From Paenirhizobium daejeonense (lineage in GTDB: Bacteria > Pseudomonadota > Alphaproteobacteria > Rhizobiales > Rhizobiaceae), in assembly GCF_014280875.1 (NCBI RefSeq), contig NZ_JACLAL010000003.1, positions 310,001-374,000 of the forward strand: DNA of 64,000 nucleotides, written 5' to 3'. Below, in pieces: positions 39,264-48,730 of the stretch. Within the stretch, counting starts at the first letter, position 1, and each line of letters begins with the position of its first letter. The translations under genes and the position numbers were made by a program. The notes under the pieces were generated by a model, which was given only the letters and a program-made list of their open reading frames with translations, had not been told where the DNA came from and searched no databases.

Positions 39264-40718
39264 ATGGGCAAGGTTACAGGTTTCATGGAAATCGACCGGC
39301 AGGTGGCAAAGTATCAGCCCGCCTCCGACCGTATCCGCCACTTCCGCGAATTCACCATCCCGATGTCGGATGCTGAGGTCACCAAGCAGGCCGCGCGCTG
39401 CATGGATTGCGGCATTCCTTATTGCCACGGTCCGACGGGCTGCCCGGTCCACAACCAGATCCCGGACTGGAACGACCTCGTCTACAACAACAAGTGGGAA
39501 GAGGCGATTCGCAACCTCCATTCCACCAACAACTTCCCGGAATTCACCGGTCGCGTCTGTCCGGCGCCCTGCGAGGAAGCCTGCACGCTGAACCTCGAGG
39601 ACATGCCGGTCGCCATCAAGACCGTCGAACAGGCGATTGCCGACAAGGCCTATGAACTGGGCTTCATCGTGCCGCAGCCGGCAACGGTTCACACCGGCAA
39701 GAAGGTTGCGATCATCGGTTCGGGTCCGTCCGGTCTCGCCGCCGCCCAGCAACTCGGTCGCGCCGGCCACGAAGTTCATGTCTACGAGCGCGAATCCAAG
39801 GCCGGCGGCCTGCTGCGCTACGGTATTCCGGACTTCAAGATGGAGAAGAACTTCATCGACCGCCGCGTCGAGCAGATGAAGGGCGAGAACGTCACCTTCC
39901 ATTGCGGCGTCAATGTCGGTGTCGACGTCAAGGTCGAGACGCTGCTGGCGGACTATGATGCCGTGCTCTACTGCGGCGGTTCGGAAACCCCGCGGGAGGC
40001 CGGCATTCCCGGCGTCGACCTGCACGGCGTCTATGACGCCATGCCCTATCTGGTTCAGCAGAACCGCCGCGTCGGCCGCGAAAACATCGACTCGACCGGC
40101 TGGCCGTCCGATCCGATCCTTGCCGGCGGCAAGCATGTCGTCGTCGTCGGCGGTGGTGACACGGCGTCCGACTGCGTCGGCACTGCGTTCCGTCAGGGTG
40201 CGGTGAAGGTCACGCAGCTCGACATTCGTCCGCGTCCGCCGGAAAAGGAAGACAAGCTTGCCGTCTGGCCGTTCTGGGCCACCCGCATGCGCACCTCGTC
40301 CTCGCAGGCCGAAGGTGCGATCCGCGAATTCCAGGTTGCGACCCTTGAGTTCGTTGGCGAAGACGGTGTGCTGACCGGCGTGAAGTGCTGCCAGGTGGAT
40401 GAACGCCGCAAGCCGATTGCCGGCACGGAGTTCATTATCAAGGCTGATCTCGGTTTCATCGCCATCGGCTTCTCCGGTCCGTTCAAGGACAGCGTGCTGA
40501 AGGAACTCGACGGCAAGCTGAACCTCAACGTCGACAGCCGCGGCTCGACCAACGTCATTGCCAACACCACTGACTACAAGACCTCGGTCGACAAGCTCTG
40601 GACCGCGGGCGACGTACGTCGCGGTCAATCGTTGGTGGTCTGGGCCATTCGCGAAGGCCGCCAGGCCGCCCGCGCCATCGACGAAGCGCTGATGGGATCG
40701 AGCGTCCTGCCGCGCTAA
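39264..40718 (+). CDS. gltD: Glutamate synthase small subunit, 484 aa
   Basis: GltD passes electrons from NADPH through FAD and two 4Fe-4S clusters to GltB. Fe-S cysteines lie in AARCMDCGIPYCHG and GCPVHNQIPD, then VCPAPCEEACTL. The FAD fold is VAIIGSGPSGLAAAQ and the NADPH fold VVVVGGGDTASDCVG, with AGDVRRGQSLVVWAI near the end. Second gene of the gltBD operon, closed by a terminator 25 bp downstream. Confidence 0.97.
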   Translation: MGKVTGFMEIDRQVAKYQPASDRIRHFREFTIPMSDAEVTKQAARCMDCGIPYCHGPTGCPVHNQIPDWNDLVYNNKWEEAIRNLHSTNNFPEFTGRVCPAPCEEACTLNLEDMPVAIKTVEQAIADKAYELGFIVPQPATVHTGKKVAIIGSGPSGLAAAQQLGRAGHEVHVYERESKAGGLLRYGIPDFKMEKNFIDRRVEQMKGENVTFHCGVNVGVDVKVETLLADYDAVLYCGGSETPREAGIPGVDLHGVYDAMPYLVQQNRRVGRENIDSTGWPSDPILAGGKHVVVVGGGDTASDCVGTAFRQGAVKVTQLDIRPRPPEKEDKLAVWPFWATRMRTSSSQAEGAIREFQVATLEFVGEDGVLTGVKCCQVDERRKPIAGTEFIIKADLGFIAIGFSGPFKDSVLKELDGKLNLNVDSRGSTNVIANTTDYKTSVDKLWTAGDVRRGQSLVVWAIREGRQAARAIDEALMGSSVLPR

Positions 40719-40742
40719 TTGTCAGAGAATATGGAATGAATG

Positions 40743-40768
40743 AGGGCTGCGGTGACGCGGCCCTTTTT
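40743..40768 (+). terminator. Terminator of gltBD
   Basis: AGGGCTGCG (40743-40751) pairs with CGCGGCCCT (40756-40764) around loop GTGA, with one G-U pair, and is followed by TTTTTC. It also lies just beyond the stop of the convergent DUF459 gene. Confidence 0.88.
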
Positions 40769-40771
40769 CGT

Positions 40772-41965
40772 CTAAGGTGCCGTCGAACCTGTCGGAGGAA
40801 TGCGCAGGTCGTCCACGCGTCCCGCAGGGGGGGGCGGCAGGACGCCGTTCCTGACCAGTTGCTCGCGGGGAGAGGGAATGCTGGAAACGGGCAGCGGAGC
40901 TGCGCCGAGCAGTTCGCTCGATCCATCGAGTTCCGGGTCGAACAGGTCGATCGGCTGGGTCCTTACGACGTTTTGCGTTTCAGCTGGCGGCAAGTCGATG
41001 AGGACGGGCAGGTTACTGGAGTCCAGCCGTACGAGATCCGGGCTCGTCAAATCGCCGAGGTGGCGGCGGGCCGCCTTTTCGACATAGAAGGCGAGCTTTC
41101 GCTTGCCGGAGGCGGTGAGGCCTATGCCATCGGTGCCGCGTAGTCGCACCTGCTGTCCGTTGATATCCGAACCGGTTACGATGAAGCGACCGTCCTGATC
41201 GACGAAACCGTCCCAGACATCGACGAATTCCGCGCCGATCTTCTCTGCTGCTGCGCGATAAACGCCGTTGAGCGTCAGGGTATCCGCCGTCATGCTCTGC
41301 GGACGGAAGGCCGGAAGACCGACCCAGATCAGCGGCAACTGACTCTGCTTGACGGTGTTGCCGAGAACGGCGATGCGCCGTTCGTATTCCTTGAACCAGG
41401 CGTCTGTGCGGAAATCAAGTTTGGCCGACGCCGTTTCGATCTGCTGGCGGTCGTTGGCGCCGATTTCAATGACGACAAGGGCTGGCTTCACCTCGTCGAG
41501 GATGGCCGGAAGCTGGCTGTGCCAGTCGTAATAGTCGTCGCGGACAAGCCCGGACGAACCGTTGCTTCGTTTCTCGATGACAACACCCGGCGACGCCGCA
41601 AATGCTTCCTTCAGGCCGTCCGCGAGCCCGTCCGCCATGAAGTCCCCGATGACGAGGACCTTGCGCGCGTCTTCAAGCTTGGCCGCGGGCGGAGGTGGCG
41701 CGGGCGCCGTCGTCGTAATGGTGGTGATGCTGGTAGACGTCGGCTTCTTGCGGGCGCGGGGAGGCTTCGTCTGCTTGCGCGGCATGGGCGGCGGTTCCAC
41801 ATAGCGTGGTTCCCGTGGGCCGAACAGCAGGTCGAGCAGATTTCGCCGCTCGCCATATTGCTGGGCGCTGGCCATTTCGGCAACCATCGAGAAGCACGCA
41901 ACCAGCGACAGGGCGAGGACGATCTTCCTCTGCCGGGTCTTTGCTTGCTGGTTTGTCCCGCGCAT
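40772..41965 (-). CDS. DUF459 SGNH-fold protein lacking the catalytic Ser and His, 397 aa
   Basis: A secreted or periplasmic protein: signal peptide to about residue 35 (IVLALSLVACFSMVAEMASA), a Pro/Thr-rich linker to about residue 95, then an SGNH-like domain. Block I reads VLVIGDFMADG where hydrolases have GDS, so the nucleophile Ser is Phe. Block III GAND is kept (EIGANDRQQ). Block V reads TDGIGLTASGKRKL where DGxH is expected, so the catalytic His is Gly. The tail is Pro-rich. It follows the lytic transglycosylase by 74 bp on the same strand and may share its transcript. The lost residues point to a non-catalytic binding role. Confidence 0.85.
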   Translation of the reverse strand: MRGTNQQAKTRQRKIVLALSLVACFSMVAEMASAQQYGERRNLLDLLFGPREPRYVEPPPMPRKQTKPPRARKKPTSTSITTITTTAPAPPPPAAKLEDARKVLVIGDFMADGLADGLKEAFAASPGVVIEKRSNGSSGLVRDDYYDWHSQLPAILDEVKPALVVIEIGANDRQQIETASAKLDFRTDAWFKEYERRIAVLGNTVKQSQLPLIWVGLPAFRPQSMTADTLTLNGVYRAAAEKIGAEFVDVWDGFVDQDGRFIVTGSDINGQQVRLRGTDGIGLTASGKRKLAFYVEKAARRHLGDLTSPDLVRLDSSNLPVLIDLPPAETQNVVRTQPIDLFDPELDGSSELLGAAPLPVSSIPSPREQLVRNGVLPPPPAGRVDDLRIPPTGSTAP

Positions 41966-42039
41966 TCCTTTGGTCGCCTTTTGCCTGCCTCACCGTCGTC
42001 GCGAGATGCCTCGATATGTGAAACGCGTCGCGACGGTTG

Positions 42040-43251
42040 TCAATTCCGCAGGGCGTCGAGCAATACCTTTGACGGCTGTCCATCCACCGACATGCCGAGC
42101 CGCGACTGGATCGCCTCGATCGCTGCCTTGGAGCCGGAGCCGAAGTTGCCGTCGATCTTGCCGTCGTAATAGCCGAGCGCCTGCATGCGCGTCTGCAGCT
42201 CGAACTTTTCCTTGATGTCGAGCGTGTTGTGCGGGCGCGGCCATGCCTGCTGCATGCCGCCATAACCAGCGATCTCGTCGGCCAGCATGCCGACTGCCAG
42301 TGCATAGGAATCGGCTGCATTGTAACGCTTGATGACGAAGAAATTCTTTGTCATCAGGAAACCTGGGCCATTCGGACCGCCGGGCATCTTCAGTTCGGCG
42401 CGTTCCGCACCGTTCTTGAAACCTTTTCCGCTCGGACGGGTAAAGCCGAGGGCCGCCCACTGGGCCAGCGTCTTGGTCTTGCCGGCATGGGCAGCGCCCC
42501 CGGCTGGAACGACGATTTCGTAACCCCAGGTCTTACCGCTCTGCCAGTCATTTTTTTGCAAGAGGTTGGCGGAGGTGGCGAGCGCATCCGGGACGGAATG
42601 CCAGATGTCCTTCTTGCCGTTACCGTCCGCGTCGATCGCGTAGAGAAGGTAGCTGGACGGAATAAACTGTGTATGCCCCATGGCGCCGGCCCAGGATCCC
42701 ATCAGTCCTTTCGAGGTTACGTCGCCGTTCTGCAGCATCTTGAGCGCAGCGATCAACTGCTTCTGTGCATATTTGGAACGCTTTGGATCGGCATAGGCGA
42801 GGGTGGCGAGCGCACGCGGGACGTGATGAAGTCTCTCTGGCGTCTCAAGCGCTGCGCCGTAGTTCGATTCCATCGACCAGATTGCCAGAAGGATATGCTT
42901 GTCGACGCCGAAATGGCGTTCGATCACAGCGAGCGTCGGGCCGTATTTGGCGGCCATCTCGCGGCCGACCTTCACGGTATAAGGGTTCACGCGCGAATCG
43001 ACGTAATCCCAGATCTGGGATTTGAATTCGGGTTGATAGCGGGCCTTTTCGAGAACGAAATCATCGGGTTCGCTCACGCCTGCGAAAGCCTGATTATAAG
43101 TTTTCTGGCTGATCCCGTTCTGGGCCGCCGTTGCGTAGAAGCCGTTGATCCACTTCTTGAAGCCGACATCGGCACGAGCTTCCACCGGCAGAAGGCCGGT
43201 GAGGATCGAAAAGGCAAGGGCGCCAAAAAGCTTGCGACTGGTCCTGTTCAT
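42040..43251 (-). CDS. Lytic murein transglycosylase, MltB-like with C-terminal peptidoglycan-binding domain, 403 aa
   Basis: A periplasmic enzyme that cleaves the MurNAc-GlcNAc bond with anhydro-ring formation. The signal peptide ends near residue 27 (VEARAD). The catalytic Glu is Glu128 in AIWSMESNYGAAL. The family blocks GSWAGAMGHTQFIPSSY and DADGNGKKDIW follow, and a PG_binding_1 domain fills about residues 340-403 (IKEKFELQTRMQALGYYDGKIDG). It is divergent from galU over 199 bp and followed by the DUF459 gene. A role in wall remodelling is expected. Confidence 0.93.
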   Translation of the reverse strand: MNRTSRKLFGALAFSILTGLLPVEARADVGFKKWINGFYATAAQNGISQKTYNQAFAGVSEPDDFVLEKARYQPEFKSQIWDYVDSRVNPYTVKVGREMAAKYGPTLAVIERHFGVDKHILLAIWSMESNYGAALETPERLHHVPRALATLAYADPKRSKYAQKQLIAALKMLQNGDVTSKGLMGSWAGAMGHTQFIPSSYLLYAIDADGNGKKDIWHSVPDALATSANLLQKNDWQSGKTWGYEIVVPAGGAAHAGKTKTLAQWAALGFTRPSGKGFKNGAERAELKMPGGPNGPGFLMTKNFFVIKRYNAADSYALAVGMLADEIAGYGGMQQAWPRPHNTLDIKEKFELQTRMQALGYYDGKIDGNFGSGSKAAIEAIQSRLGMSVDGQPSKVLLDALRN

Positions 43252-43450
43252 TGGGCATCTCCCCGTCGAATTTACGGTTCGCTTTCAAGCCGCAGCAGCG
43301 GCTGTTCACCCTAGGTTAATGCTATAGCGTCAACAAATTCTTTACCATCGACCGCCTGTCGAAGGTAGCCTTTGCGAAACGGTAGTAAAGATATACTAGT
43401 TGGCAAGGGCGTAATGAAGGCGCCTGTAAATTATCCTCCAGGAGGAATGT

Positions 43451-44338
43451 GTGGTTCAACGAAATAAACTCCGCAAAGCTGTTTTTCCCGTAGCCGGTCT
43501 GGGCACGCGTTTCCTTCCCGCGACCAAGGCCGTTCCGAAAGAAATGCTGACCGTCGTCGACAAACCGGTGATTCAATACGTTGTCGATGAAGCGGTTGAA
43601 GCCGGAATCGAGCATTTCGTCTTCATCACCGGTCGTGGAAAGGGCGTTATCGAAGACTATTTCGATATCCAGTTCGAACTGGAACAGACGCTGAAGAGCC
43701 GCAACAAGAATGCCGAGCTGACGCTGCTTTCCGGCCTGTTGCCCAAGGCGGGCACGGCGAGCTTCACCCGTCAGCAGGAGCCGCTCGGTCTTGGCCATGC
43801 CGTATGGTGCGCCCGTGACATCGTCGGCAACGATCCCTTCGCCCTGCTTCTGCCCGACATGATCATGCGTGGCGAGAAGGGCTGCATGAAAGGCATGGTA
43901 GAGCTTTACGAAAAGACCGGTGGTAATGTCATCGCCGTTGAGGAATGTGCTCCTGAGCATGCCCATAAATACGGTATCGTCGGCGTTGGTCAGACGCTCG
44001 AAGGCGGCTTCCACATTACCGAGATGGTCGAAAAGCCGGCCAAGGGAACCGCACCTTCCAACTTCTTCATCAACGGCCGCTATATCCTGCAGCCCGAGAT
44101 TTTCGCGATCCTCGAAACCCAGGAACGCGGCGCCGGCAATGAAATCCAGCTGACCGACGGCATGCTGAAGCTTGCCAAGGAACAGGCGTTTGCCGCTTAT
44201 CACTTCAAGGGCGACACCTTCGACTGCGGCGCCAAGGATGGCTTCATCCTCGCCAACGTTGCCTTTGCACTCGATCGTGCGGACATCCGCCCGACTGTCG
44301 AAGAGCCGCTCAAGGCTCTCCTTGCGGCCCTCAAGTAA
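43451..44338 (+). CDS. galU: UTP-glucose-1-phosphate uridylyltransferase, 295 aa
   Basis: Makes UDP-glucose for exopolysaccharide, LPS core and cyclic glucans. The NTP-binding motif is [20 protein letters not shown] (residues 11-30), with the active block [13 protein letters not shown] and the sugar-binding [12 protein letters not shown] 43451 follows CCAGGAGGAAT. The stop codon sits in the loop of hairpin CGGCCCTC/GAGGGCCG (44325-44346), without a U-run. Convergent with the beta-barrel gene. Rhizobial orthologues are also called exoN. Confidence 0.95.
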   Translation: MVQRNKLRKAVFPVAGLGTRFLPATKAVPKEMLTVVDKPVIQYVVDEAVEAGIEHFVFITGRGKGVIEDYFDIQFELEQTLKSRNKNAELTLLSGLLPKAGTASFTRQQEPLGLGHAVWCARDIVGNDPFALLLPDMIMRGEKGCMKGMVELYEKTGGNVIAVEECAPEHAHKYGIVGVGQTLEGGFHITEMVEKPAKGTAPSNFFINGRYILQPEIFAILETQERGAGNEIQLTDGMLKLAKEQAFAAYHFKGDTFDCGAKDGFILANVAFALDRADIRPTVEEPLKALLAALK

Positions 44339-44346
44339 GAGGGCCG

Positions 44347-45858
44347 TCAGCGCTTGGCGGTCAGGCCGACCATAGCGCGCATCACATTGCTATCTGCGGC
44401 GGACTTGTACTCGGTTCTTTCGTAACTGAGGTCCGCCGTCAGATCGAGATAGCGGTTCACATTCCAGGTCAGCTCGGCGCCCGTGGCATAGGTCACCGTG
44501 TCGGGTGGAGCCGTGTCATCCTGATATTCCGTCCAGCGTGAGGAACCCGACAGTCGGGCGACGAGGTTGCTGCGCAAGCGATGCTCGACCTCGGCCGTCA
44601 GGGCATAGATCACCGAGCCGCTGAGGCCGGCGGTGGTCGAGGGATCGATCGTGGTGGTCAGGCCAAGGTTCACGTCGGTGCCCTGCTGCGGAGACCAATA
44701 GACGTTGCCGTCCATGGTCATCGCGCCGATTTCTTTCAGGCGATTGTCGTCGAACTGCTGTTGACGGTAACCCAGCCCGACTTCACCTCTCAGCTTTTCA
44801 CCGAAATCGGCAGAAATGCCTGCCTTGGCGGCATAGAAATCACCTGACCGGCGGTAGCCATCCTTGTCCTCCTTATCGTCATAGGCGACGTGACCGACGG
44901 AGACTTCCGTGAACGGGGTGATCGCCGGCGATAGCTCGTAGCCGATGCGGCCACGGAGCGAGCCTGAGAGACGGTTGCGGTCGCTCAGCGAGACCTTGGA
45001 GCCGTCGGAGAGTTCCGCATCGGAATACTGCCAGCGCTCGAGATCGGCGCCGACGGTGCCGCGCAGCTTGCCGAAATCGTGCTCGACCGAAAGCCCACCA
45101 TTATACATATGCACACCGGACTGCACGGCCGCGCCCGAAATGGCGTTCGGATCGTTGGTGTCCTCGCGGCTGAAGGAATAGCCGCCGGTGATATGGGCGA
45201 TGGTGTCGCGGGAGATATCGAGTCGCAGGTCGGCATTGACGTTTGCATTCGGCTTGGTCGCACTGTCGCCGGAGAAATTCCTCTGCCAATAGCCTTCGCC
45301 GCCGATCGTCAGTTCATGACGCGACCAGTCGGAGGTGAGGCTGCCTTTGAGGCCCGTTTCCATATAGTTTCGGGTGTCCTTACCCTCACCGTCCCTGGTG
45401 GTCTCGCTGCCGAAGCGCTGGATGAGGGAGGGGCGCAGCACCATGGTGCCGAGACGAACACCATCCGTCTCCGCTGCCTCGCGCCGAATGCGCTGGGAAG
45501 TGGCGTCGTCCAGCGTCGTCTCGCGCAGGTTCATGCGGCCGAAATCGTCATCCGGCTCGGTGAGGTTCGCATCGGAAAAATCCGGCGCCGCGGTGCCGGC
45601 GGTGGTGAGGGGATCGGTTGCCGTGGCGTTCGCGCCAGTCGTGGCGGTGGACTGTATTCCGGTAGAGGTTGTCGTGGCCGAGGATTGCGCGATCGTGGAC
45701 GATGCGCTGCCGCCTGCCGTGCCTGTCTGGGGCTGCAGGGCCGTCTGGGCCAGCGATGGCGATGCAAGGCCGAATACGCCCGCCATCAGGACGCCGGCGA
45801 GGCGGCGGGTCCTGCGGCAACGGTCGTGAGCCGTTCCGGTCTCTGAATTCTTTACCAT
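44347..45858 (-). CDS. Outer-membrane beta-barrel protein (BBP2 type), 503 aa
   Basis: The signal peptide ends at about residue 37 (GVFGLASPSLAQ). A low-complexity Ala/Thr/Ser-rich linker follows to about residue 95, then a domain of alternating amphipathic strands that fits the putative beta-barrel porin 2 family (for example LRPSLIQRFGSETTRD, HELTIGGEGYWQRNF, KLRGEVGLGYRQQQF, YLDLTADLSYERTEY). The last residue is Arg rather than the usual terminal aromatic. Neighbouring galU and kdsD suggest an envelope context. Specific transport or adhesion function is unknown. Confidence 0.82.
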   Translation of the reverse strand: MVKNSETGTAHDRCRRTRRLAGVLMAGVFGLASPSLAQTALQPQTGTAGGSASSTIAQSSATTTSTGIQSTATTGANATATDPLTTAGTAAPDFSDANLTEPDDDFGRMNLRETTLDDATSQRIRREAAETDGVRLGTMVLRPSLIQRFGSETTRDGEGKDTRNYMETGLKGSLTSDWSRHELTIGGEGYWQRNFSGDSATKPNANVNADLRLDISRDTIAHITGGYSFSREDTNDPNAISGAAVQSGVHMYNGGLSVEHDFGKLRGTVGADLERWQYSDAELSDGSKVSLSDRNRLSGSLRGRIGYELSPAITPFTEVSVGHVAYDDKEDKDGYRRSGDFYAAKAGISADFGEKLRGEVGLGYRQQQFDDNRLKEIGAMTMDGNVYWSPQQGTDVNLGLTTTIDPSTTAGLSGSVIYALTAEVEHRLRSNLVARLSGSSRWTEYQDDTAPPDTVTYATGAELTWNVNRYLDLTADLSYERTEYKSAADSNVMRAMVGLTAKR

Positions 45859-46009
45859 CGGGTTATTGCTCGAAGCTTGAATGCTTACCCAAACGTAAAG
45901 TCATGTGGTTAATGTTTGGTTGCCATTCTGTCCGCAGCATCGGTCGGGTGGCTAACGACCGCAGCGTTGGCGTGTGGACAGGGCAGAGCAAAAGCAGTAT
46001 GGGACTGCC

Positions 46010-47005
46010 ATGATAAAGCGCGCTGTCAATCTCGTCGAAGCCGGTGCAGTCGAATCGGCTCTCAGGGTCGTTACGACCGAACGCAACGCTCTGGAGGCGC
46101 TGGAAGCGTCCTTGACCAATGGCCTTGCCGGCCCCTTCTGCAATGCCGTCAACATCATCGGCGGCATCTCCGGTCGCGTGATCGTCACCGGCGTCGGCAA
46201 GAGCGGCCATATCGGCACGAAGATCGCCGCGACCTTCGCCTCGACCGGCACACCTGCCTTCTTCGTCCATCCTGTCGAAGCAAATCATGGCGATCTCGGC
46301 ATGATTGGCCGCGACGATGCGATCCTCGCCATGTCGTGGAGCGGAGAGAGCCAGGAACTGCTGGGTATCCTCAATTATTCCCGCCGGTTCTCCATTCCAC
46401 TGATCGCAATGACGGCGGGCGAGACCTCGACGCTTGCCCGCGAGGCGGATATCGTGCTGTTGCTGCCGAAGGTTCAGGAAGCCTGTCCGCACGGACTTGC
46501 GCCGACCTCATCCACGGTCATGCAGCTTGCCATGGGCGATGCTATCGCGATTTCCCTGCTCGAGGCTCGCGGTTTCACGCCGAGCGATTTCCGCATCTTT
46601 CACCCCGGTGGCAAGCTGGGTGCGAGCCTTACCCATGTGCGCGACATCATGCACACGGGTGACCGGTTGCCGCTCGTCAAGCACGGTACGCCGATGCCGG
46701 AGGCGATCGTTACCCTGTCGCACAAGCATTTCGGCTGCGTCGCCGTTCTGGACGATGACGGCAAGCTCTGCGGCATCGTCACCGAGGGCGACATGGCGCG
46801 CAATCTGACGCGTAATCTTTCGGAACTCTGCGTCGATGACGTGATGACCCGCACGCCGAAGACCATCAAGCCGACGACGCTTGCGACCGCGGCGCTTGCC
46901 ACGCTAAACGAGCACAGTATCGGCGCGCTGATCGTTGTCGATGAAGAGAATAGGCCTATCGGCCTCGTGCACTTCCACGATCTCTTGCGGATCGGTGTTG
47001 CCTGA
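46010..47005 (+). CDS. kdsD: KpsF/GutQ-family sugar-phosphate isomerase (arabinose-5-phosphate isomerase), 331 aa
   Basis: Interconverts ribulose-5-P and arabinose-5-P, the first step of Kdo synthesis for LPS. An SIS domain occupies about residues 35-170 (RVIVTGVGKSGHIGTKIAAT, SWSGESQELLGIL, LAPTSSTVMQLAMGDAIA), then two CBS domains follow (DIMHTGDRLPLV and DDVMTRTPKTI). ATG 46010 matches the usual family start; an upstream GTG at 45974 would add 12 residues and cannot be excluded because neither start has a strong ribosome site. Upstream is a 151-bp gap divergent from the beta-barrel gene. Confidence 0.93.
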   Translation: MIKRAVNLVEAGAVESALRVVTTERNALEALEASLTNGLAGPFCNAVNIIGGISGRVIVTGVGKSGHIGTKIAATFASTGTPAFFVHPVEANHGDLGMIGRDDAILAMSWSGESQELLGILNYSRRFSIPLIAMTAGETSTLAREADIVLLLPKVQEACPHGLAPTSSTVMQLAMGDAIAISLLEARGFTPSDFRIFHPGGKLGASLTHVRDIMHTGDRLPLVKHGTPMPEAIVTLSHKHFGCVAVLDDDGKLCGIVTEGDMARNLTRNLSELCVDDVMTRTPKTIKPTTLATAALATLNEHSIGALIVVDEENRPIGLVHFHDLLRIGVA

Positions 47006-47125
47006 CCGTTATTGAAGTGCCTTGCGTCCCTTCTGGCGCAAGGTGTACTCCAGTCTTACGAAGCTGAGCCTGGCCCTTTCCTAAAATCGATTTCTCTTTT
47101 CGGAAAGCATCCAGGAGTCTGTTGA

Positions 47126-47584
47126 TCAGGCCTTTTCCACTGTCAGGTTGCGGCCATTGCCGGCTATCACCTTCACGCGGGTGCCCGCAGGCAGGTCTGG
47201 CCCCTGTACCAGCCAGTAGCTATCGTCGAGCTTAACCCGGCCGTGCCCTTCGGCAATAGGCTCTGCCAGCACGGCCGTGCGCCCGACAAGGCTCGCGGCC
47301 CGCTGGTTGAGGAGCGGTTCGTCCGACGTGGTACGATCAGTGCCGAGCAGGCGGCGGCCGAGCAGAGTAGAGATTACCGCCAGTGCCGCAAACAGAAGTA
47401 ACTGGATTTGCCAAGTCCAGAGCGAGACCTCCCATAGAACCAACGACAGCGCTCCGGTGATCAGCGCTGCAATGCCGATCCAGACAAGAAAGACGCCGGG
47501 CACGAGGAGTTCCGCTGCCAGCAGGATAAGGCCGAGCAGCCACCAGCTCCATGGTCCCAGTTCTACGATCATGCGGCTCAGCAT
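47126..47584 (-). CDS. NfeD family membrane protein, 152 aa
   Basis: Two to four membrane helices (WWLLGLILLAAELLVPGVFLVWIG; IQLLLFAALAVISTLLGRRL) precede a C-terminal OB-fold-like NfeD domain (LVGRTAVLAEPIAEGHGRVKLDDSYW). The gene starts 3 bp after the stop of the stomatin-like gene, and the two families are a classic pair thought to act together in membrane microdomain quality control. Probably co-translated with qmcA. Confidence 0.92.
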   Translation of the reverse strand: MLSRMIVELGPWSWWLLGLILLAAELLVPGVFLVWIGIAALITGALSLVLWEVSLWTWQIQLLLFAALAVISTLLGRRLLGTDRTTSDEPLLNQRAASLVGRTAVLAEPIAEGHGRVKLDDSYWLVQGPDLPAGTRVKVIAGNGRNLTVEKA

Positions 47585-47587
47585 GGA

Positions 47588-48604
47588 TCAGCCCTCCGGA
47601 TTCTGACCGAAGGGGTTTACCGGGGGTGTCGAGCGGGTGACGGGTGCTGCGGGGCGCGGGCGAGGTGCGGGGGCGGGTGTCGCCGCGTCGCCGAAAACTT
47701 CCCGCGCAATCGCTCCGATGCCGCCCAGCGAGCCGATGAGGCTGGATGCTTCCATCGGCATCAGCACGACCTTGGCGTTGGATGCCGTGCCGATTGCGGC
47801 CATGGCTTCGGTGTATTTTTGCGCGACGAAATAGTTGATGGCGTTGACGTCGCCGGCAGCGATGGCGTCCGAGACGAAACGCGTTGCCTTGGCTTCTGCC
47901 TCTGCCAGTCTCTCGCGTGCTTCCGCTTCCCGGTAGGCAGCTTCGCGCTGGCCTTCGGCCTGAAGGATCGCTGATTGCTTGGCGCCCTCGGCGCGCAGGA
48001 TCTGGGCGTTTCGAAAGCCTTCGGCTTCGAGCACCTGGGCGCGCTTTTCGCGTTCAGCCTTCATCTGGCGCGCCATGGCATCGACCAGATCCTTCGGAGG
48101 CTGGATGTCCTTGATCTCGACGCGGGTCACCTTGATGCCCCAGGGGCCGACTGCTTCGTCGACCACCTTGAGGAGGCGGTCGTTGATCGCCTCGCGGTTC
48201 GACAGCAGTTCGTCGAGATCCATGGACCCCATGACCGAACGGATATTGGTCATGGTGAGGTTCAGGATGGCATTTTCCAGATTGGCGACCTGATAGGCAG
48301 CCTGCGCGGCATTCAGCACCTGATAGAAGGCGACGGCATCGGCCGAGACACTGGCATTGTCCTTGGTGATGACCTCCTGCGTCGGTACATCGAGCACCTG
48401 CTCCATCACGTTCATCTTGGCGCCGATGCGTTCGATGAAGGGAATGATGAGGTTAAGGCCGGGCTCGAGTGTGCGGGTATAGCGGCCGAAGCGCTCGATG
48501 GTGTAACGGAATCCCTGTGGTACCGTCTTGATCCCCGCGAAGAGAACAAGAATGACCACTACGACAAGCGCGATGACTACGATATCGGGACCTGCGAACC
48601 CCAT
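47588..48604 (-). CDS. qmcA: SPFH/Band 7 stomatin-like protein, 338 aa
   Basis: An N-terminal membrane anchor ([21 protein letters not shown]) is followed by the SPFH domain ([48 protein letters not shown]) and a long charged helix ([18 protein letters not shown], then Ala/Glu-rich heptads). The tail is Pro/Ala-rich. QmcA-type proteins form large oligomers at the inner membrane and associate with FtsH-like proteases. Operon with the nfeD gene 3 bp downstream. Confidence 0.93.
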   Translation of the reverse strand: MGFAGPDIVVIALVVVVILVLFAGIKTVPQGFRYTIERFGRYTRTLEPGLNLIIPFIERIGAKMNVMEQVLDVPTQEVITKDNASVSADAVAFYQVLNAAQAAYQVANLENAILNLTMTNIRSVMGSMDLDELLSNREAINDRLLKVVDEAVGPWGIKVTRVEIKDIQPPKDLVDAMARQMKAEREKRAQVLEAEGFRNAQILRAEGAKQSAILQAEGQREAAYREAEARERLAEAEAKATRFVSDAIAAGDVNAINYFVAQKYTEAMAAIGTASNAKVVLMPMEASSLIGSLGGIGAIAREVFGDAATPAPAPRPRPAAPVTRSTPPVNPFGQNPEG

Positions 48605-48730
48605 GGTGTTCCCTCCTCATTCCGTAAGCGATCTTGATTGCGCTTGCGGTGTCTTTCTAACATCGGTTGACGGCCGTTCCATTGCAAGGTCAAGGCAATG
48701 GCGACTGTGCCTTCGGCGATCTCGAATGCG

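Noticed and set aside
39243..40628. Minus-strand frame of 461 codons across gltD
   Set aside because: It is a mirror of the gltD coding sequence, with no ribosome site or recognisable motif.
43336..45860. Exact 15-base repeat AATTCTTTACCATCG at 43336-43350 and 45846-45860
   Set aside because: One or two matches of this length are expected by chance in 64 kb; one copy merely covers the start codon of the beta-barrel gene.
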